Shown here in pieces: positions 7,416-14,400 of a stretch of 64,000 bases of DNA. Every line of letters starts with the position of its first letter. Position 1 is the first letter of the stretch. The DNA is from Janthinobacterium sp. (GTDB taxonomy: Bacteria > Pseudomonadota > Gammaproteobacteria > Burkholderiales > Chitinibacteraceae): positions 62,001 through 126,000 of the forward strand of contig JANYCY010000074.1 of assembly GCA_025360045.1 (NCBI GenBank). Direction: 5' to 3'. The position numbers and the translations under genes are program-made. The notes below the pieces were generated by a model. It did no database searches. It had not been told where the DNA came from and saw nothing but the letters and a program-made list of their open reading frames with translations.

Positions 7416-8361
7416 TTGGCGTTTCCTTTGGTGAACCCAGCTCAGGGAGAGCTGGCAAAGGTTGGCCTAAGGCTCCGGCAATTTCACGTAATAGCCCCAC
7501 AAGTACATTTCTGGAAAACTCATCCTTACTTTTTGCAATATCCAAAGCCAGCTGCCGTGCCATTTTAAGCAGGGCCAGCCGGTCTTTAGTGAGCGCACCA
7601 CCGGCGCTATAAAAGCCTTGTTTACGGATAGCGGGCAGCACCAAGCTGCCGATCCACTCCTTAAACGGCTTCACTTCTGGCTTGCGACTACCTGCCAGCA
7701 AAGCAAATAGTCCGGCCTCGCTGATTAAGTTCATGGGTTTACTCTTTGCCTCTATTGAGCGCATGGCTACATCCTCAGCATCCAGCCTTTGCACCGCCAT
7801 GGTTGGATTGCCCAAGCCAATCGCCTCGCAAACATCGGCCACCACAAACCACACCTCGCCATCGTTACGCAGTAACACCCGCACATCGATGCGGTTTTCA
7901 AAGCAGTATGTAAACACAAAACCCAGACTTGGCGCGGCTTGCGGCGTATCGCTGGTGGGCTGAATGCTTAGTGTTTTGCCTTCTAATACATCCAGCACCC
8001 AGCGGCGGAATGCTTTGGCATTTTCGGTTTGAGCAAACATCCCCAGTAAATAGCAGCCGCGAGGAGAGAAAATCCTTACCTCGCGCACCTGACCTGCGTC
8101 ATCAGTTTGCTGACGCAGGTCAGCACCTGCGCTTCCAGATTGGAAGCGCAGGTCTGGAAGTTTGACGATTGCAGTCATACTGTCATCAAACTCGTCAGCA
8201 TTACGGTCATACAACTTTGACATATCCGCTCTTGGATTTTTATATCCCAAAGCGCTCCCGATTTGAGTTCCCCTCAACCAAGGCTTACCGTGAATATCCA
8301 CCACATCAAATGCGGTTTCTTGAAAGACTAAATCCAAAGACGTGCTAGAATTAAGGTTCAT
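7408..8361 (-). CDS. BRO-N domain antirepressor-like protein (two BRO-N domains)
   Basis: A 317-residue protein with two BRO-N-like units. Unit one (residues about 8-130) has FDVVDIHGKPWLRGTQIGSALGY and FSPRGCYLLGMFAQTENAKAFRRWV. Unit two (about 148-255) has VWFVVADVCEAIGLGNP and LISEAGLFALLAGSRKPEVKPFKEW. BRO-N proteins of phages bind DNA and act as antirepressors or regulators. A C-terminal helical segment follows. The ribosome site AAGGGAAA precedes the ATG at 8361, and the same CTTACAAGGG leader precedes the other BRO gene (start 19052). Two perfect hairpins lie within the coding sequence (8091-8153). Confidence 0.8.
   Translation of the reverse strand: MNLNSSTSLDLVFQETAFDVVDIHGKPWLRGTQIGSALGYKNPRADMSKLYDRNADEFDDSMTAIVKLPDLRFQSGSAGADLRQQTDDAGQVREVRIFSPRGCYLLGMFAQTENAKAFRRWVLDVLEGKTLSIQPTSDTPQAAPSLGFVFTYCFENRIDVRVLLRNDGEVWFVVADVCEAIGLGNPTMAVQRLDAEDVAMRSIEAKSKPMNLISEAGLFALLAGSRKPEVKPFKEWIGSLVLPAIRKQGFYSAGGALTKDRLALLKMARQLALDIAKSKDEFSRNVLVGLLREIAGALGQPLPALPELGSPKETPNG
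8091..8153. repeat. Two tandem perfect hairpins inside the BRO gene
   Basis: Hairpin one pairs GACCTGCGTCA (8091-8101) with TGACGCAGGTC (8111-8121), 9-nt loop. Hairpin two pairs ACCTGCGCTTCC (8125-8136) with GGAAGCGCAGGT (8142-8153), 5-nt loop. All four arms share CCTGCG/CGCAGG. They encode a hydrophilic stretch, DLRFQSGSAGADLRQQ, between the core and C-terminal parts of the first BRO-N unit. Confidence 0.85.
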
Positions 8362-8392
8362 GTTATTTCCCTTGTAAGTTGTGGCATGTAAC

Positions 8393-8422
8393 GGCCTTAA
8401 GGTGTCTCACCACCTTAAGGCC
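8393..8422. other. 30-bp palindrome, dif-like recombination site candidate
   Basis: Twelve-base arms GGCCTTAAGGTG (8393-8404) and CACCTTAAGGCC (8411-8422) are perfect inverted repeats around a 6-base centre TCTCAC. It lies 17 bases beyond the stop codon of the tyrosine recombinase gene (8440) and 31 bases before the BRO start. Arm and spacer lengths match core sites of Xer-type recombinases (11-6-11). A plus-strand terminator is the alternative because TTTCTTTT follows on that strand, though no plus-strand gene ends here. Confidence 0.5.
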
Positions 8423-8439
8423 TTTCTTTTGGCTGCTAA

Positions 8440-9153
8440 TTACGCACATTTTTGTACTGCCTTTAAATACTCCCGTTTGGGCTGTCGCCCCGATCGCAAA
8501 CCTTCCAGCCTTTGCGCCTCTTCTTCCAATTCACTTCTCCCTGGTGTGGCATAAATCCGCGCACTGGCCGTGCTGCTCTGGCCCAAGGCATAAGCCACCT
8601 GTGCATAGGGATCTTTTGCTATGGTTTCCCTCATAATTTGCCGTGCCTTGGTATGGCGAAACCAGTGTGGGGAAGCATCGGCCGGTAAGCCCGCCTTGGC
8701 CGCCCACTCTGCCAGCCGTGCCTGATAGCTACGCACCGACAAAGCCATCCCTTCTTTACGCCCTGCCACCAAGGGGCCATCCACAATCGGGTTTAAAGCC
8801 AGCAATTGGCGCAGGGCCGCTGCCGCCGCATTGTTCAAAATGTAGCAATGGGCATTGCGCTCGGTCACCCGCAAGGCTTTTTGTGTCAGCGGATTCAACA
8901 CCGCCACCCCCGCCTCTTTTAAGATCTTGCCTTTCACCCCCTTCCGTTTTTCGGCCGCGATATACAAACGCCCATCCGCCAACCAGCGCTCCGCATCTTG
9001 CCGCGTAGACGCGGCAAACTCGCTGATACGCAGGCCGGTTTCCAACAAAAATTCATACACCGCCAAATCACGCTGCGCCAATTCATCGGCTCTATGCGCC
9101 TTTAGTGTCTTGAATAATTGCTTCAACTCTGCTTGAGTAAAATCGTTATTCAT
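8440..9153 (-). CDS. Tyrosine recombinase, catalytic domain only
   Basis: A 237-residue protein with the tyrosine recombinase signature: TGLRISEF (first Arg), SPHWFRHTKA (HxxR), and ARIYATPGRS (likely nucleophilic Tyr). The sequence starts at the catalytic domain (FTQAELKQLFKTLKAH). The usual N-terminal core-binding domain is missing, as in FimB/FimE-type invertases. The substrate may be the 30-bp palindrome just downstream. It overlaps the Arc-type gene (9146-9328) by 8 nt. This is the second recombinase of the prophage; the one at 21605-22609 sits next to the attachment site and is the better candidate integrase. Confidence 0.8.
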   Translation of the reverse strand: MNNDFTQAELKQLFKTLKAHRADELAQRDLAVYEFLLETGLRISEFAASTRQDAERWLADGRLYIAAEKRKGVKGKILKEAGVAVLNPLTQKALRVTERNAHCYILNNAAAAALRQLLALNPIVDGPLVAGRKEGMALSVRSYQARLAEWAAKAGLPADASPHWFRHTKARQIMRETIAKDPYAQVAYALGQSSTASARIYATPGRSELEEEAQRLEGLRSGRQPKREYLKAVQKCA

Positions 9154-9328
9154 GACGAATCTCCTTTTTATCTAAAAGTACAAACTCCTTTTTAAAACAT
9201 GCCTCTAACCTGAATACCAACTCACTATTCAAACTTCGACCATTCTCCTCTGCCGTCAACTCAAAAAAACGCCGTAACACATCTGGCATTCGCAACGGAT
9301 AGGGGGCTGGCTGAGCTTTTTTCCCCAT
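9146..9328 (-). CDS. Arc-family ribbon-helix-helix DNA-binding protein
   Basis: A 60-residue protein from the ATG at 9328, preferred to the ATG at 9334 because AGAGGGG lies at proper distance. The pattern PAPYPLRMPDVLRRFFELTAEENGRSLNSELVFRLEACF is the Arc/Mnt ribbon-helix-helix fold: a short strand, then two helices with the conserved N-G-R-S-L-N-S-E turn. It overlaps the recombinase start by 8 nt, so it probably controls its own operon with the recombinase. It is divergent from the second Arc-type gene (9461), and operator-like repeats lie between them. Confidence 0.85.
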   Translation of the reverse strand: MGKKAQPAPYPLRMPDVLRRFFELTAEENGRSLNSELVFRLEACFKKEFVLLDKKEIRHE

Positions 9329-9373
9329 AAACATCCCCTCTTAACACTGCTTCAGCACAATGCCAAAACAATA

Positions 9374-9449
9374 GAATCACAATAAATCTATTTAACTCGT
9401 GAGTCAATAAGATTTATTAAGAATCTTGCCGTGATTCAAAATGAATCAC
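9374..9449. promoter_or_regulatory. Operator region between divergent Arc-type genes
   Basis: It contains GAATCAC at 9374-9380 and the palindrome GTGATTC-AAAAT-GAATCAC at 9431-9449. A second inverted repeat is formed by AATAAATCT (9381-9389) and AGATTTATT (9410-9418). Repeated GAATCAC half-sites around two divergent ribbon-helix-helix genes are the expected layout of an autoregulated switch. Binding by these proteins is inferred. Confidence 0.6.
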
Positions 9450-9460
9450 ACAATAATGGG

Positions 9461-9715
9461 ATGAAAGAACAATCCACCCCCTTCTCACTCCGCCTGCCCA
9501 CGGAGCTTCGTCAGCACCTAGAAGCAGAAGCCGATATCGCTGGCCGCTCTCTCAATGCTGAAATCGTCGCTCGATTACACAAATCAACTGACACACAAAT
9601 TGCAGACCAACCAAGCCATGAAAAAATAACTTCGATGCTGCAAGAGTTAGAACAACGTATGGACAACAAGCTCAACCAAGCCATTCGTGATCTGCTCATT
9701 GCACTCAAGACGTAA
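9461..9715 (+). CDS. Arc-family ribbon-helix-helix DNA-binding protein
   Basis: An 84-residue protein from the ATG at 9461 (MKEQSTPFSLRLPTELRQHL). A GTG at 9431 is in frame but falls inside the operator palindrome. Residues 6-48 are a classic Arc domain (FSLRLPTELRQHLEAEADIAGRSLNAEIVARL). Residues 55-84 form a helical tail with EQRMDNKLNQAIRDLL, probably for oligomerisation. It is divergent from 9146-9328, and the two share the A/G-GRSLN turn. The two regulators probably form a bistable control of the lysogeny or accessory module. A strong terminator follows at 9714. Confidence 0.85.
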   Translation: MKEQSTPFSLRLPTELRQHLEAEADIAGRSLNAEIVARLHKSTDTQIADQPSHEKITSMLQELEQRMDNKLNQAIRDLLIALKT

Positions 9716-9743
9716 AAAAAGCCAGCATCCGCTGGCTTTTTTA
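9714..9743. terminator. Bidirectional terminator after Arc-type gene
   Basis: AAAAAAAGCCAGC-ATCC-GCTGGCTTTTTT forms an 8-bp GC-rich stem with A and T runs on either side. It starts within the stop codon region of the plus-strand Arc gene. Nearly the same sequence recurs at 10231-10258. Confidence 0.85.
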
Positions 9744-9791
9744 GGCACTATTTGCTTACACATAACTTCCCCCAAACAACCGGAAAATAAA

Positions 9792-10220
9792 ATGTCTTTT
9801 ATGTCTTTCATGCCCTTCCTCATGTTCTGCGGCATCATTTTTGGCGCGTTTTATTTCTTTTTTTCTGCCAAAGAGCGGCGCACCCCACAAGGCGATCAAT
9901 ATATTTGCTCAACATGCGGCTGCAAAACACCTTACCCAGAAAGTCATACAAAAGGATCGATCTTTATTGAGATCGTCCTATGGTTCTGCTTCCTATTCCC
10001 AGGGGTGATTTACAGCATTTGGCGCCTCACCTCAAAACAACAAGTTTGCCCCACCTGCAAAAATCCTTCGCTCATTCCTTTAAACACACCAGCAGGGAAA
10101 AAATACGTGCGTGAATTCGCCCCTGCCCCTGAAAAATCTTCATTTCAGCAAATGACTGATGAACTGGGAACAAGCCCAAGACATCCTCAACACGAAGCAA
10201 AAAAGAAAATAACATCATAA
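9792..10220 (+). CDS. Membrane-associated zinc-ribbon protein (hypothetical)
   Basis: A 142-residue protein from the ATG at 9792 (MSFMSFMPFLMFCGIIFGAF). Transmembrane segments occur at about residues 5-24 and 60-80 (EIVLWFCFLFPGVIYSIWRL). Two CxxC pairs, ICSTCGC near 36-41 and VCPTCKN near 89-94, would form one zinc ribbon around the second membrane span. The tail is polar with Gln/Glu/Lys. It stands alone between two nearly identical terminators, typical of a lysogenic conversion (moron) gene. Such proteins in other prophages often alter the host envelope or exclude other phages; the function here is unknown. Confidence 0.6.
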   Translation: MSFMSFMPFLMFCGIIFGAFYFFFSAKERRTPQGDQYICSTCGCKTPYPESHTKGSIFIEIVLWFCFLFPGVIYSIWRLTSKQQVCPTCKNPSLIPLNTPAGKKYVREFAPAPEKSSFQQMTDELGTSPRHPQHEAKKKITS

Positions 10221-10230
10221 TCAGCACGTA

Positions 10231-10258
10231 AAAAAAGCCAGCATTCGCTGGCGTTTTA
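10231..10258. terminator. Bidirectional terminator, near copy of the one at 9714
   Basis: AAAAAAGCCAGC-ATTC-GCTGGCGTTTTAC matches the 9714-9743 terminator, including the preceding ACGTA; about 25 of 26 bases agree. The pair brackets the zinc-ribbon gene. It also serves the convergent minus-strand gene ending at 10260. Confidence 0.8.
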
Positions 10259-10259
10259 C

Positions 10260-10685
10260 TTATTGAGATAACTCCTCATAAGTAAAACGTAAAATTTCTG
10301 CGTATCTCACGTCCCCCGTCTTAGAAACTGTAATGTAATATTTTTCGTAATGCCTACCAAACCCGCCTTCTACTACGCAAAGGCCGCTTGAATTAAGTCT
10401 ATTAGCCTTTTCATTAAACTGCATTTGTGCGAATTCCTTATCTTTGGGAAGCCACAACGCCCCCTCACTAATGGGCTTGCAAGGCTGAGCAACTACCGCT
10501 TTAGAAACTACAGCTTCTGAAGACGCACATTTATTAAGAATAACCACAATAAACAGCAAACCTATAAGTACGGCAGCAAGCCAAGTCATTGGAGATGTTT
10601 TATTGATCAATGCACCACAATGAACACACTGAACGGCTGTTGTACTAATTTCTTTTCGGCAATCTTTGCACTTACCCAATGCCAT
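10260..10685 (-). CDS. Zinc-ribbon membrane protein (hypothetical)
   Basis: A 141-residue protein. The N-terminus MALGKCKDCRKEISTTAVQC has two CxxC pairs (Cys6/9, Cys20/23), a typical prokaryotic zinc ribbon. One transmembrane segment follows at about residues 34-51 (WLAAVLIGLLFIVVILN), then an extracytoplasmic domain of about 85 residues ending KTGDVRYAEILRFTYEELSQ. It is convergent with the zinc-ribbon gene at 9792-10220 and lies downstream of the DUF4124-like gene. This domain order is common in small envelope proteins of unknown role. Confidence 0.6.
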   Translation of the reverse strand: MALGKCKDCRKEISTTAVQCVHCGALINKTSPMTWLAAVLIGLLFIVVILNKCASSEAVVSKAVVAQPCKPISEGALWLPKDKEFAQMQFNEKANRLNSSGLCVVEGGFGRHYEKYYITVSKTGDVRYAEILRFTYEELSQ

Positions 10686-10754
10686 CTATACCTCCGTGTT
10701 CCTTACGTTAATCTGGCTTTTTACATTTCTAAAGCACTACAACATTTCATAAAC

Positions 10755-11231
10755 TCAAATCCGCACAAATTTATATTTGTCCTTACAATCTGCCCAATAG
10801 CGCATATGAATATCCGTAGAGGCCCCATACACGGGCTCTGTATAAACTTGCCTAACAATACCCTCACTAGAGAACGGCGCTGCTTTCGTTGCTTTCATTA
10901 CATCTTTAGCTGCGCTTAGCGCATCCGACATACTCACTCCAGCTTTACGGGCCTCATAAGCCTTAACCGCAATCTCTCCAATCGTTGAGCAGTACTGATC
11001 GACAGCAACCATCATCCTAGTATTGCTTGGTAATGTAATTACATCCCCATCTGTCTGTATAGCCCCCCCCATATCAAAACCTGAATTTGCCCAAGTTCTT
11101 ATCTTCTCTGAAGGCATACCCTCACAAGGTGTACCGCTATAAGTGATTTTCCCCTTATCAGAACACTTATAAACCGCAGAGTAAGAATTACAACAACAAA
11201 AGAAAGCAAAAAATAAGATTAATAAACGCAT
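10755..11231 (-). CDS. Secreted DUF4124-like protein
   Basis: A 158-residue protein with a clear signal peptide: MRLLILFFAFFCCCNSYSA, with cleavage expected near residue 19. It is followed by VYKCSDKGKITYSGTPCEG, the start of a DUF4124-type domain. The mature part has several cysteines likely to form disulfides in the periplasm. The motif AAAGCGCAGTG lies 38-48 bp upstream of the start (11269-11279), as for two other prophage transcripts. The function is unknown; placement suggests a lysogenic conversion gene. Confidence 0.65.
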   Translation of the reverse strand: MRLLILFFAFFCCCNSYSAVYKCSDKGKITYSGTPCEGMPSEKIRTWANSGFDMGGAIQTDGDVITLPSNTRMMVAVDQYCSTIGEIAVKAYEARKAGVSMSDALSAAKDVMKATKAAPFSSEGIVRQVYTEPVYGASTDIHMRYWADCKDKYKFVRI

Positions 11232-11356
11232 TTTAGTAAAGCCTATGTCAGTTATAAAGGCATAGTGCCACTGCGCTTTTATACAGACAAGCAGAAAATT
11301 TGCCGCGACTTACTCAGTCGTCCCTTTAAACCCAACTAGCGTTATCACAGGCAAAC

Positions 11357-11385
11357 AAAAGGGGCCATCATTGATGGCCCCTTTT
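11357..11385. terminator. Bidirectional terminator
   Basis: AAAAGGGGCCATCA (11357-11370) pairs with TGATGGCCCCTTTT (11372-11385), giving a 14-bp perfect stem. On the minus strand TTTTGTTTG follows. It closes the minus-strand transcript that carries the 12343, 12146 and 11601 genes. Confidence 0.85.
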
Positions 11386-11448
11386 GAGGTGAAGCATAAA
11401 AACTTAAAATATCACAAAACAATTCACGCTTTCGCTGCTGCTTTCTTT

Positions 11449-11601
11449 CTAAGCGATGAGGGGACTATCAGCCTCAGTCACCCCTGCTCCACCAAGTCGG
11501 CTCGAAGAGCGTGCTTTCATCCGTCTAGCTACAGCTTGGTGGGAAGTCGGCTTCAGGGATTTAATCATTGACTTAAATCCAGCAGATACGTTCGCTTTCA
11601 T
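11449..11601 (-). CDS. Small basic protein, 50 residues (candidate gene)
   Basis: The ATG at 11601 is preceded by AGGGGATTAAGTG and opens a 50-residue frame starting MKANVSAGFKSMIKSLKPTS and ending in TAG at 11451-11449. The product is Arg/Lys/Ser-rich (VARRMKARSSSRLGG). It lies on the same strand as, and just after, the 11643-12146 gene, and a strong terminator follows, which fits a real short gene. No homology is recognised; coding status is uncertain. Confidence 0.4.
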   Translation of the reverse strand: MKANVSAGFKSMIKSLKPTSHQAVARRMKARSSSRLGGAGVTEADSPLIA

Positions 11602-11642
11602 CACTTAATCCCCTATTGCACGTCGATGTGAGCCCCACCTAA

Positions 11643-12146
11643 TTATTTAACTATTTGCTTAGGTTGATAACCAGACCAATCCGCAATGGTGTCTGAAAAA
11701 CCGTGCTTAGATGCGATAATAGTAAATACAAAAAGGGTCACTATGATTGCAGCGATCAGGCTGGCTGCTACGTTTTGCCAAACCCCTGTCCAGAATTTAT
11801 TACCCTTCGTAAGGCGATCAACTGTATCGACATGCAGCTGCAATGCGTCACTCAGCTGTTTATCGTAGAGGGCCTGTATCTCGTCAGCTCGATTTTGAAG
11901 CAAATTAACCATCATCTGAGTCATCAAGCTTTCGGCTTCACTGCGATAGCTCTGAATACGAGCAGGGGTATTTGATACGCGATGAAAATCTTTTACCTGC
12001 TCATCGCTCGCCTCACTCCCCTCTGCTCGTATTTGCTCAATAAACTCTATCTTTTCTCGTTTATACAAGCCATAAGCAACAAGGCCCGATAAATCATCTG
12101 GGCCTTGTACTAATTTCTCATAAATAAAATTATAAGGTTTGCTCAT
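11643..12146 (-). CDS. Membrane-anchored hypothetical protein
   Basis: A 167-residue protein. Residues 1-40 (YNFIYEKLVQGPDDLSGLVA, then YGLYKREKIEFIEQ) form a conserved-looking helical block. A long helical middle follows, then one transmembrane segment at about 122-145 (WQNVAASLIAAIIVTLFVFT) and a short tail. Its start overlaps the stop of the 12143-12343 gene by 4 nt, so the two act in one operon. Proteins with this N-terminal block and a C-terminal anchor occur in prophages and defence-type contexts, but I cannot name a function. Confidence 0.55.
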   Translation of the reverse strand: MSKPYNFIYEKLVQGPDDLSGLVAYGLYKREKIEFIEQIRAEGSEASDEQVKDFHRVSNTPARIQSYRSEAESLMTQMMVNLLQNRADEIQALYDKQLSDALQLHVDTVDRLTKGNKFWTGVWQNVAASLIAAIIVTLFVFTIIASKHGFSDTIADWSGYQPKQIVK

Positions 12147-12343
12147 GCATGCCTAATAGGGGTCTTATATGCATGCAAAGCCTGACGACCTGCTTCAGCG
12201 ATGCGATCAGGTAAGGTTTGCTTCATTTCATTCACAACTTTCTGAACGGCCAGTGGCTGACGAGAGAAATCCGGCTTAACACCCGCTATAAGCTTGGCAT
12301 TGGCAAGGCGAACCTCGGAAACAGTAACAATAATGCGAGACAT
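12143..12343 (-). CDS. Small hypothetical protein
   Basis: A 66-residue protein starting MSRIIVTVSEVRLANAKLIA, then a basic helical part (VQKVVNEMKQTLPDRIAEAG). It is coupled by an ATGA overlap to the membrane-anchored gene downstream. The pair opens the accessory block after the head morphogenesis gene (stop 12501). It could be a cytoplasmic partner, or the antitoxin-like half of a two-gene unit, but nothing proves this. Confidence 0.45.
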   Translation of the reverse strand: MSRIIVTVSEVRLANAKLIAGVKPDFSRQPLAVQKVVNEMKQTLPDRIAEAGRQALHAYKTPIRHA

Positions 12344-12500
12344 AAAATGCTCCTCAACTTAAAACACATACTCACTTTTGATAGCTCAAACTCTATTTAG
12401 TTGCACAAATAAAGTTTGACACTTCGATCAAAAAGCGAAGCCATGCTATAGCGTAGTGACGGCCTCGTCAATTCAGAAACCAAGTTAATATCAGCTTAGA

Positions 12501-13361
12501 CTACAAACCAAACACGGCAACAACATAACTCAGCGTATTGGGATGTGCAGGCCACGGATTCTTGCCGTGAGGATAAACGCCTTTCCCCAGCGCATATAAA
12601 TCCGCATTGGCATGGATATCGCAAATATCCCGGTGCCGGTGCCTTGGGGAAAGCAAGAACCGCGTGCCGATGCAGCCCGGCGTTAGCTCTGCAGCGTTTT
12701 GATAGGCCGTGCCGTGAGCTCGGTTTAGCTCTGTCCTGAATACCCTCGCGGCGTTGTAATAAGCACTGCCTCCATCCCCTGTCAGCAAATCCCTTGCGGC
12801 TTTGGCTATATTTTTATGTTTGGCGGCATTGATGCCATCGACTGCACCACTCTTGCCTCTGGCCAGCATCTCTAGTGCAGCTTGCTGGGCGCTGTGGCCG
12901 CGAATAATGGCGAGCTCAATATCATTTAAAAGCCGCTCTTTTGCCCCCCGATCGACGCGCCACAAGCGATCAGATAAACGTAGGCCGTCGGCCTGCCTGA
13001 ATTCATGCACAAAACGCACCGCATCGTGATTAATCATGTGGGTCGAGTTGAGTGCATCGCCAAATGGCGTACTGCCCAGCGCAGCCGCTTCGGGCAGTGT
13101 TTTATCCAGCAGCTGGTTTTTCTGTTTGCCCACACGATCAATTTTTTGCGTGACTTGCTCTCGCAGCGCGGGCAGTTGGCTTAATGCAACCACATCGCCA
13201 TCGATTGCGGCAGCTGCGATCTCTTCTTCAATATCGTCTGCAGCCTGCTGATAAATATCCTGCAGCGCAGCCAGGGTTTCAGCGTCCAGCTCATTCATTG
13301 CAGCTTGCGCTGCGATCGATGCGGCTTGGATTTCTTCTGCAATGGTTTGAGTACCTGGCAT
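12501..13361 (-). CDS. Phage head morphogenesis protein (Mu gpF / SPP1 gp7-like)
   Basis: A 286-residue protein from the ATG at 13361, which overlaps the upstream stop (TAATG). The C-terminal third carries ARVFRTELNRAHGTAYQNAAEL followed by HRHRDICDIHANADLYALGKG and PWPAHPNTLSY. This is the typical R-T-E-x-x-R-A plus C-x-x-C/H-P-x-C-R-like block of the Mu gpF / SPP1 gp7 minor head family. These proteins enter the prohead with the portal. The neighbours (portal and lysis genes upstream) agree. The capsid gene normally follows but here lies 6.4 kb away, beyond the accessory block. Confidence 0.75.
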   Translation of the reverse strand: MPGTQTIAEEIQAASIAAQAAMNELDAETLAALQDIYQQAADDIEEEIAAAAIDGDVVALSQLPALREQVTQKIDRVGKQKNQLLDKTLPEAAALGSTPFGDALNSTHMINHDAVRFVHEFRQADGLRLSDRLWRVDRGAKERLLNDIELAIIRGHSAQQAALEMLARGKSGAVDGINAAKHKNIAKAARDLLTGDGGSAYYNAARVFRTELNRAHGTAYQNAAELTPGCIGTRFLLSPRHRHRDICDIHANADLYALGKGVYPHGKNPWPAHPNTLSYVVAVFGL

Positions 13362-13936
13362 TAAAACACCCACCCTAAACGCACCCGAGTTTCTATGCCC
13401 TGATCCGCTTTATTCAGATCCAGCCCCAAGCGCACGCGGCCTAAATCCCGCTCTAACCACAGGCCCGGCGCTTGCTGATTCACGCCGTAGCTGGCCCCTG
13501 CGGCCCAGCGTTTTGGCTCTGTAGGCATACCCTCAGCAGCGATGGGTAAATCGAGTGCGCTGATAATTTCGCCATCTGGCGAGCTAGCCACAACACGGCG
13601 GCCATCTTCACCCCGCACTAGCGACAAATCCAAATGCACCGGCGCGCAATCGTTGGCAGTCAGCGGCTTAGGCTTGATAGCAATGGAGATGCGACGTTCT
13701 TCCTTGCTGCCTGCAGGTAGTAAATGCGGGGCTTTGGGCGGGGAGAGGTACGGGGCTGATCGCTGCAATATCAGGCTGCCATCGGCTTGCATAGCCGCTG
13801 GCTTGGGCAAAGCATCTAAGGGCAGGGCAGGCTGAAACCATGCCCGCCAGCACAGATGCCCAATACCCAAACAAACCATAAAAATGAGGATTAAGGGCAT
13901 ACCCCTATCAGTCATAAACTGGTTTGTGATTCTCAT
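13361..13936 (-). CDS. Membrane-anchored phage protein after endolysin (possible spanin-like)
   Basis: A 191-residue protein starting MRITNQFMTDRGMPLILIFM. One N-terminal signal-anchor at about residues 14-30 (PLILIFMVCLGIGHLCW) is followed by a long periplasmic part. That part contains APVHLDLSLVRGEDGRRVVASSPDGEII and, at the end, an outer-membrane-like strand pattern with ERDLGRVRLGLDL. It overlaps the endolysin stop by 4 nt (ATGA at 13933-13936). Position in the lysis cassette suggests an envelope role such as a spanin, but it lacks the usual coiled-coil Rz pattern. Confidence 0.5.
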   Translation of the reverse strand: MRITNQFMTDRGMPLILIFMVCLGIGHLCWRAWFQPALPLDALPKPAAMQADGSLILQRSAPYLSPPKAPHLLPAGSKEERRISIAIKPKPLTANDCAPVHLDLSLVRGEDGRRVVASSPDGEIISALDLPIAAEGMPTEPKRWAAGASYGVNQQAPGLWLERDLGRVRLGLDLNKADQGIETRVRLGWVF

Positions 13937-14400
13937 GATCTTCTCTCACATAAAGCACGTTCTGCAGCACGGCGTTTCACTAAACCCGGCAAGACGCGGC
14001 CACCGGCATACACCCAGCGCGATAATTCTGCGCAGGCGCCAGCGTAATCTGCTGCATTTAGCCGACGCGCCACACTGCTGCCGCAGAATTTCTGACCACC
14101 CACATTGAATGCAAAAGAAAGCATGGCCGCACGCTGGCCAACAGTCAGCGGCGCCTTAATGCAGCGATCGATATCCGCGTTTGCCTCGAGCAAATCCCGC
14201 TGCAAGAATACTTGGCATTGCTCTGCGGTATAGCGCTGGCCCAGTTTTACCTCTGGGCCAGTGTGGCCGATGCAGGCAGTGGGAATGCCAACAGGGTCTA
14301 AGTAGGTACGCCGTATCTCATTTTCGAATGTGGCGAGAAGCGCAGCAGCCATTACGGTGGCAGTAGATACTGTAGCGACAATATGGCGTGGATTAATCAT
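13933..14400 (-). CDS. Phage endolysin, GH24 lysozyme (SAR-type)
   Basis: A 155-residue protein from the ATG at 14400, which overlaps the holin stop. Residues 6-22 (VATVSTATVMAAALLAT) form a weakly hydrophobic signal-arrest-release segment. The catalytic region FENEIRRTYLDPVGIPTACIG, followed by HTG, carries the Glu, Asp/Cys and Thr of the E-D/C-T triad of the R21/P1 lysozyme family. Later LTVGQRAAMLSFAFNVG is the family signature. It cleaves peptidoglycan for host lysis. It is arranged holin-endolysin-membrane protein with overlapping starts. Confidence 0.9.
   Translation of the reverse strand: MINPRHIVATVSTATVMAAALLATFENEIRRTYLDPVGIPTACIGHTGPEVKLGQRYTAEQCQVFLQRDLLEANADIDRCIKAPLTVGQRAAMLSFAFNVGGQKFCGSSVARRLNAADYAGACAELSRWVYAGGRVLPGLVKRRAAERALCERRS

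Noticed and set aside
11371-11571. Plus-strand 66-codon frame
   Set aside because: It starts inside a terminator hairpin and is antisense to a better supported 50-codon gene.
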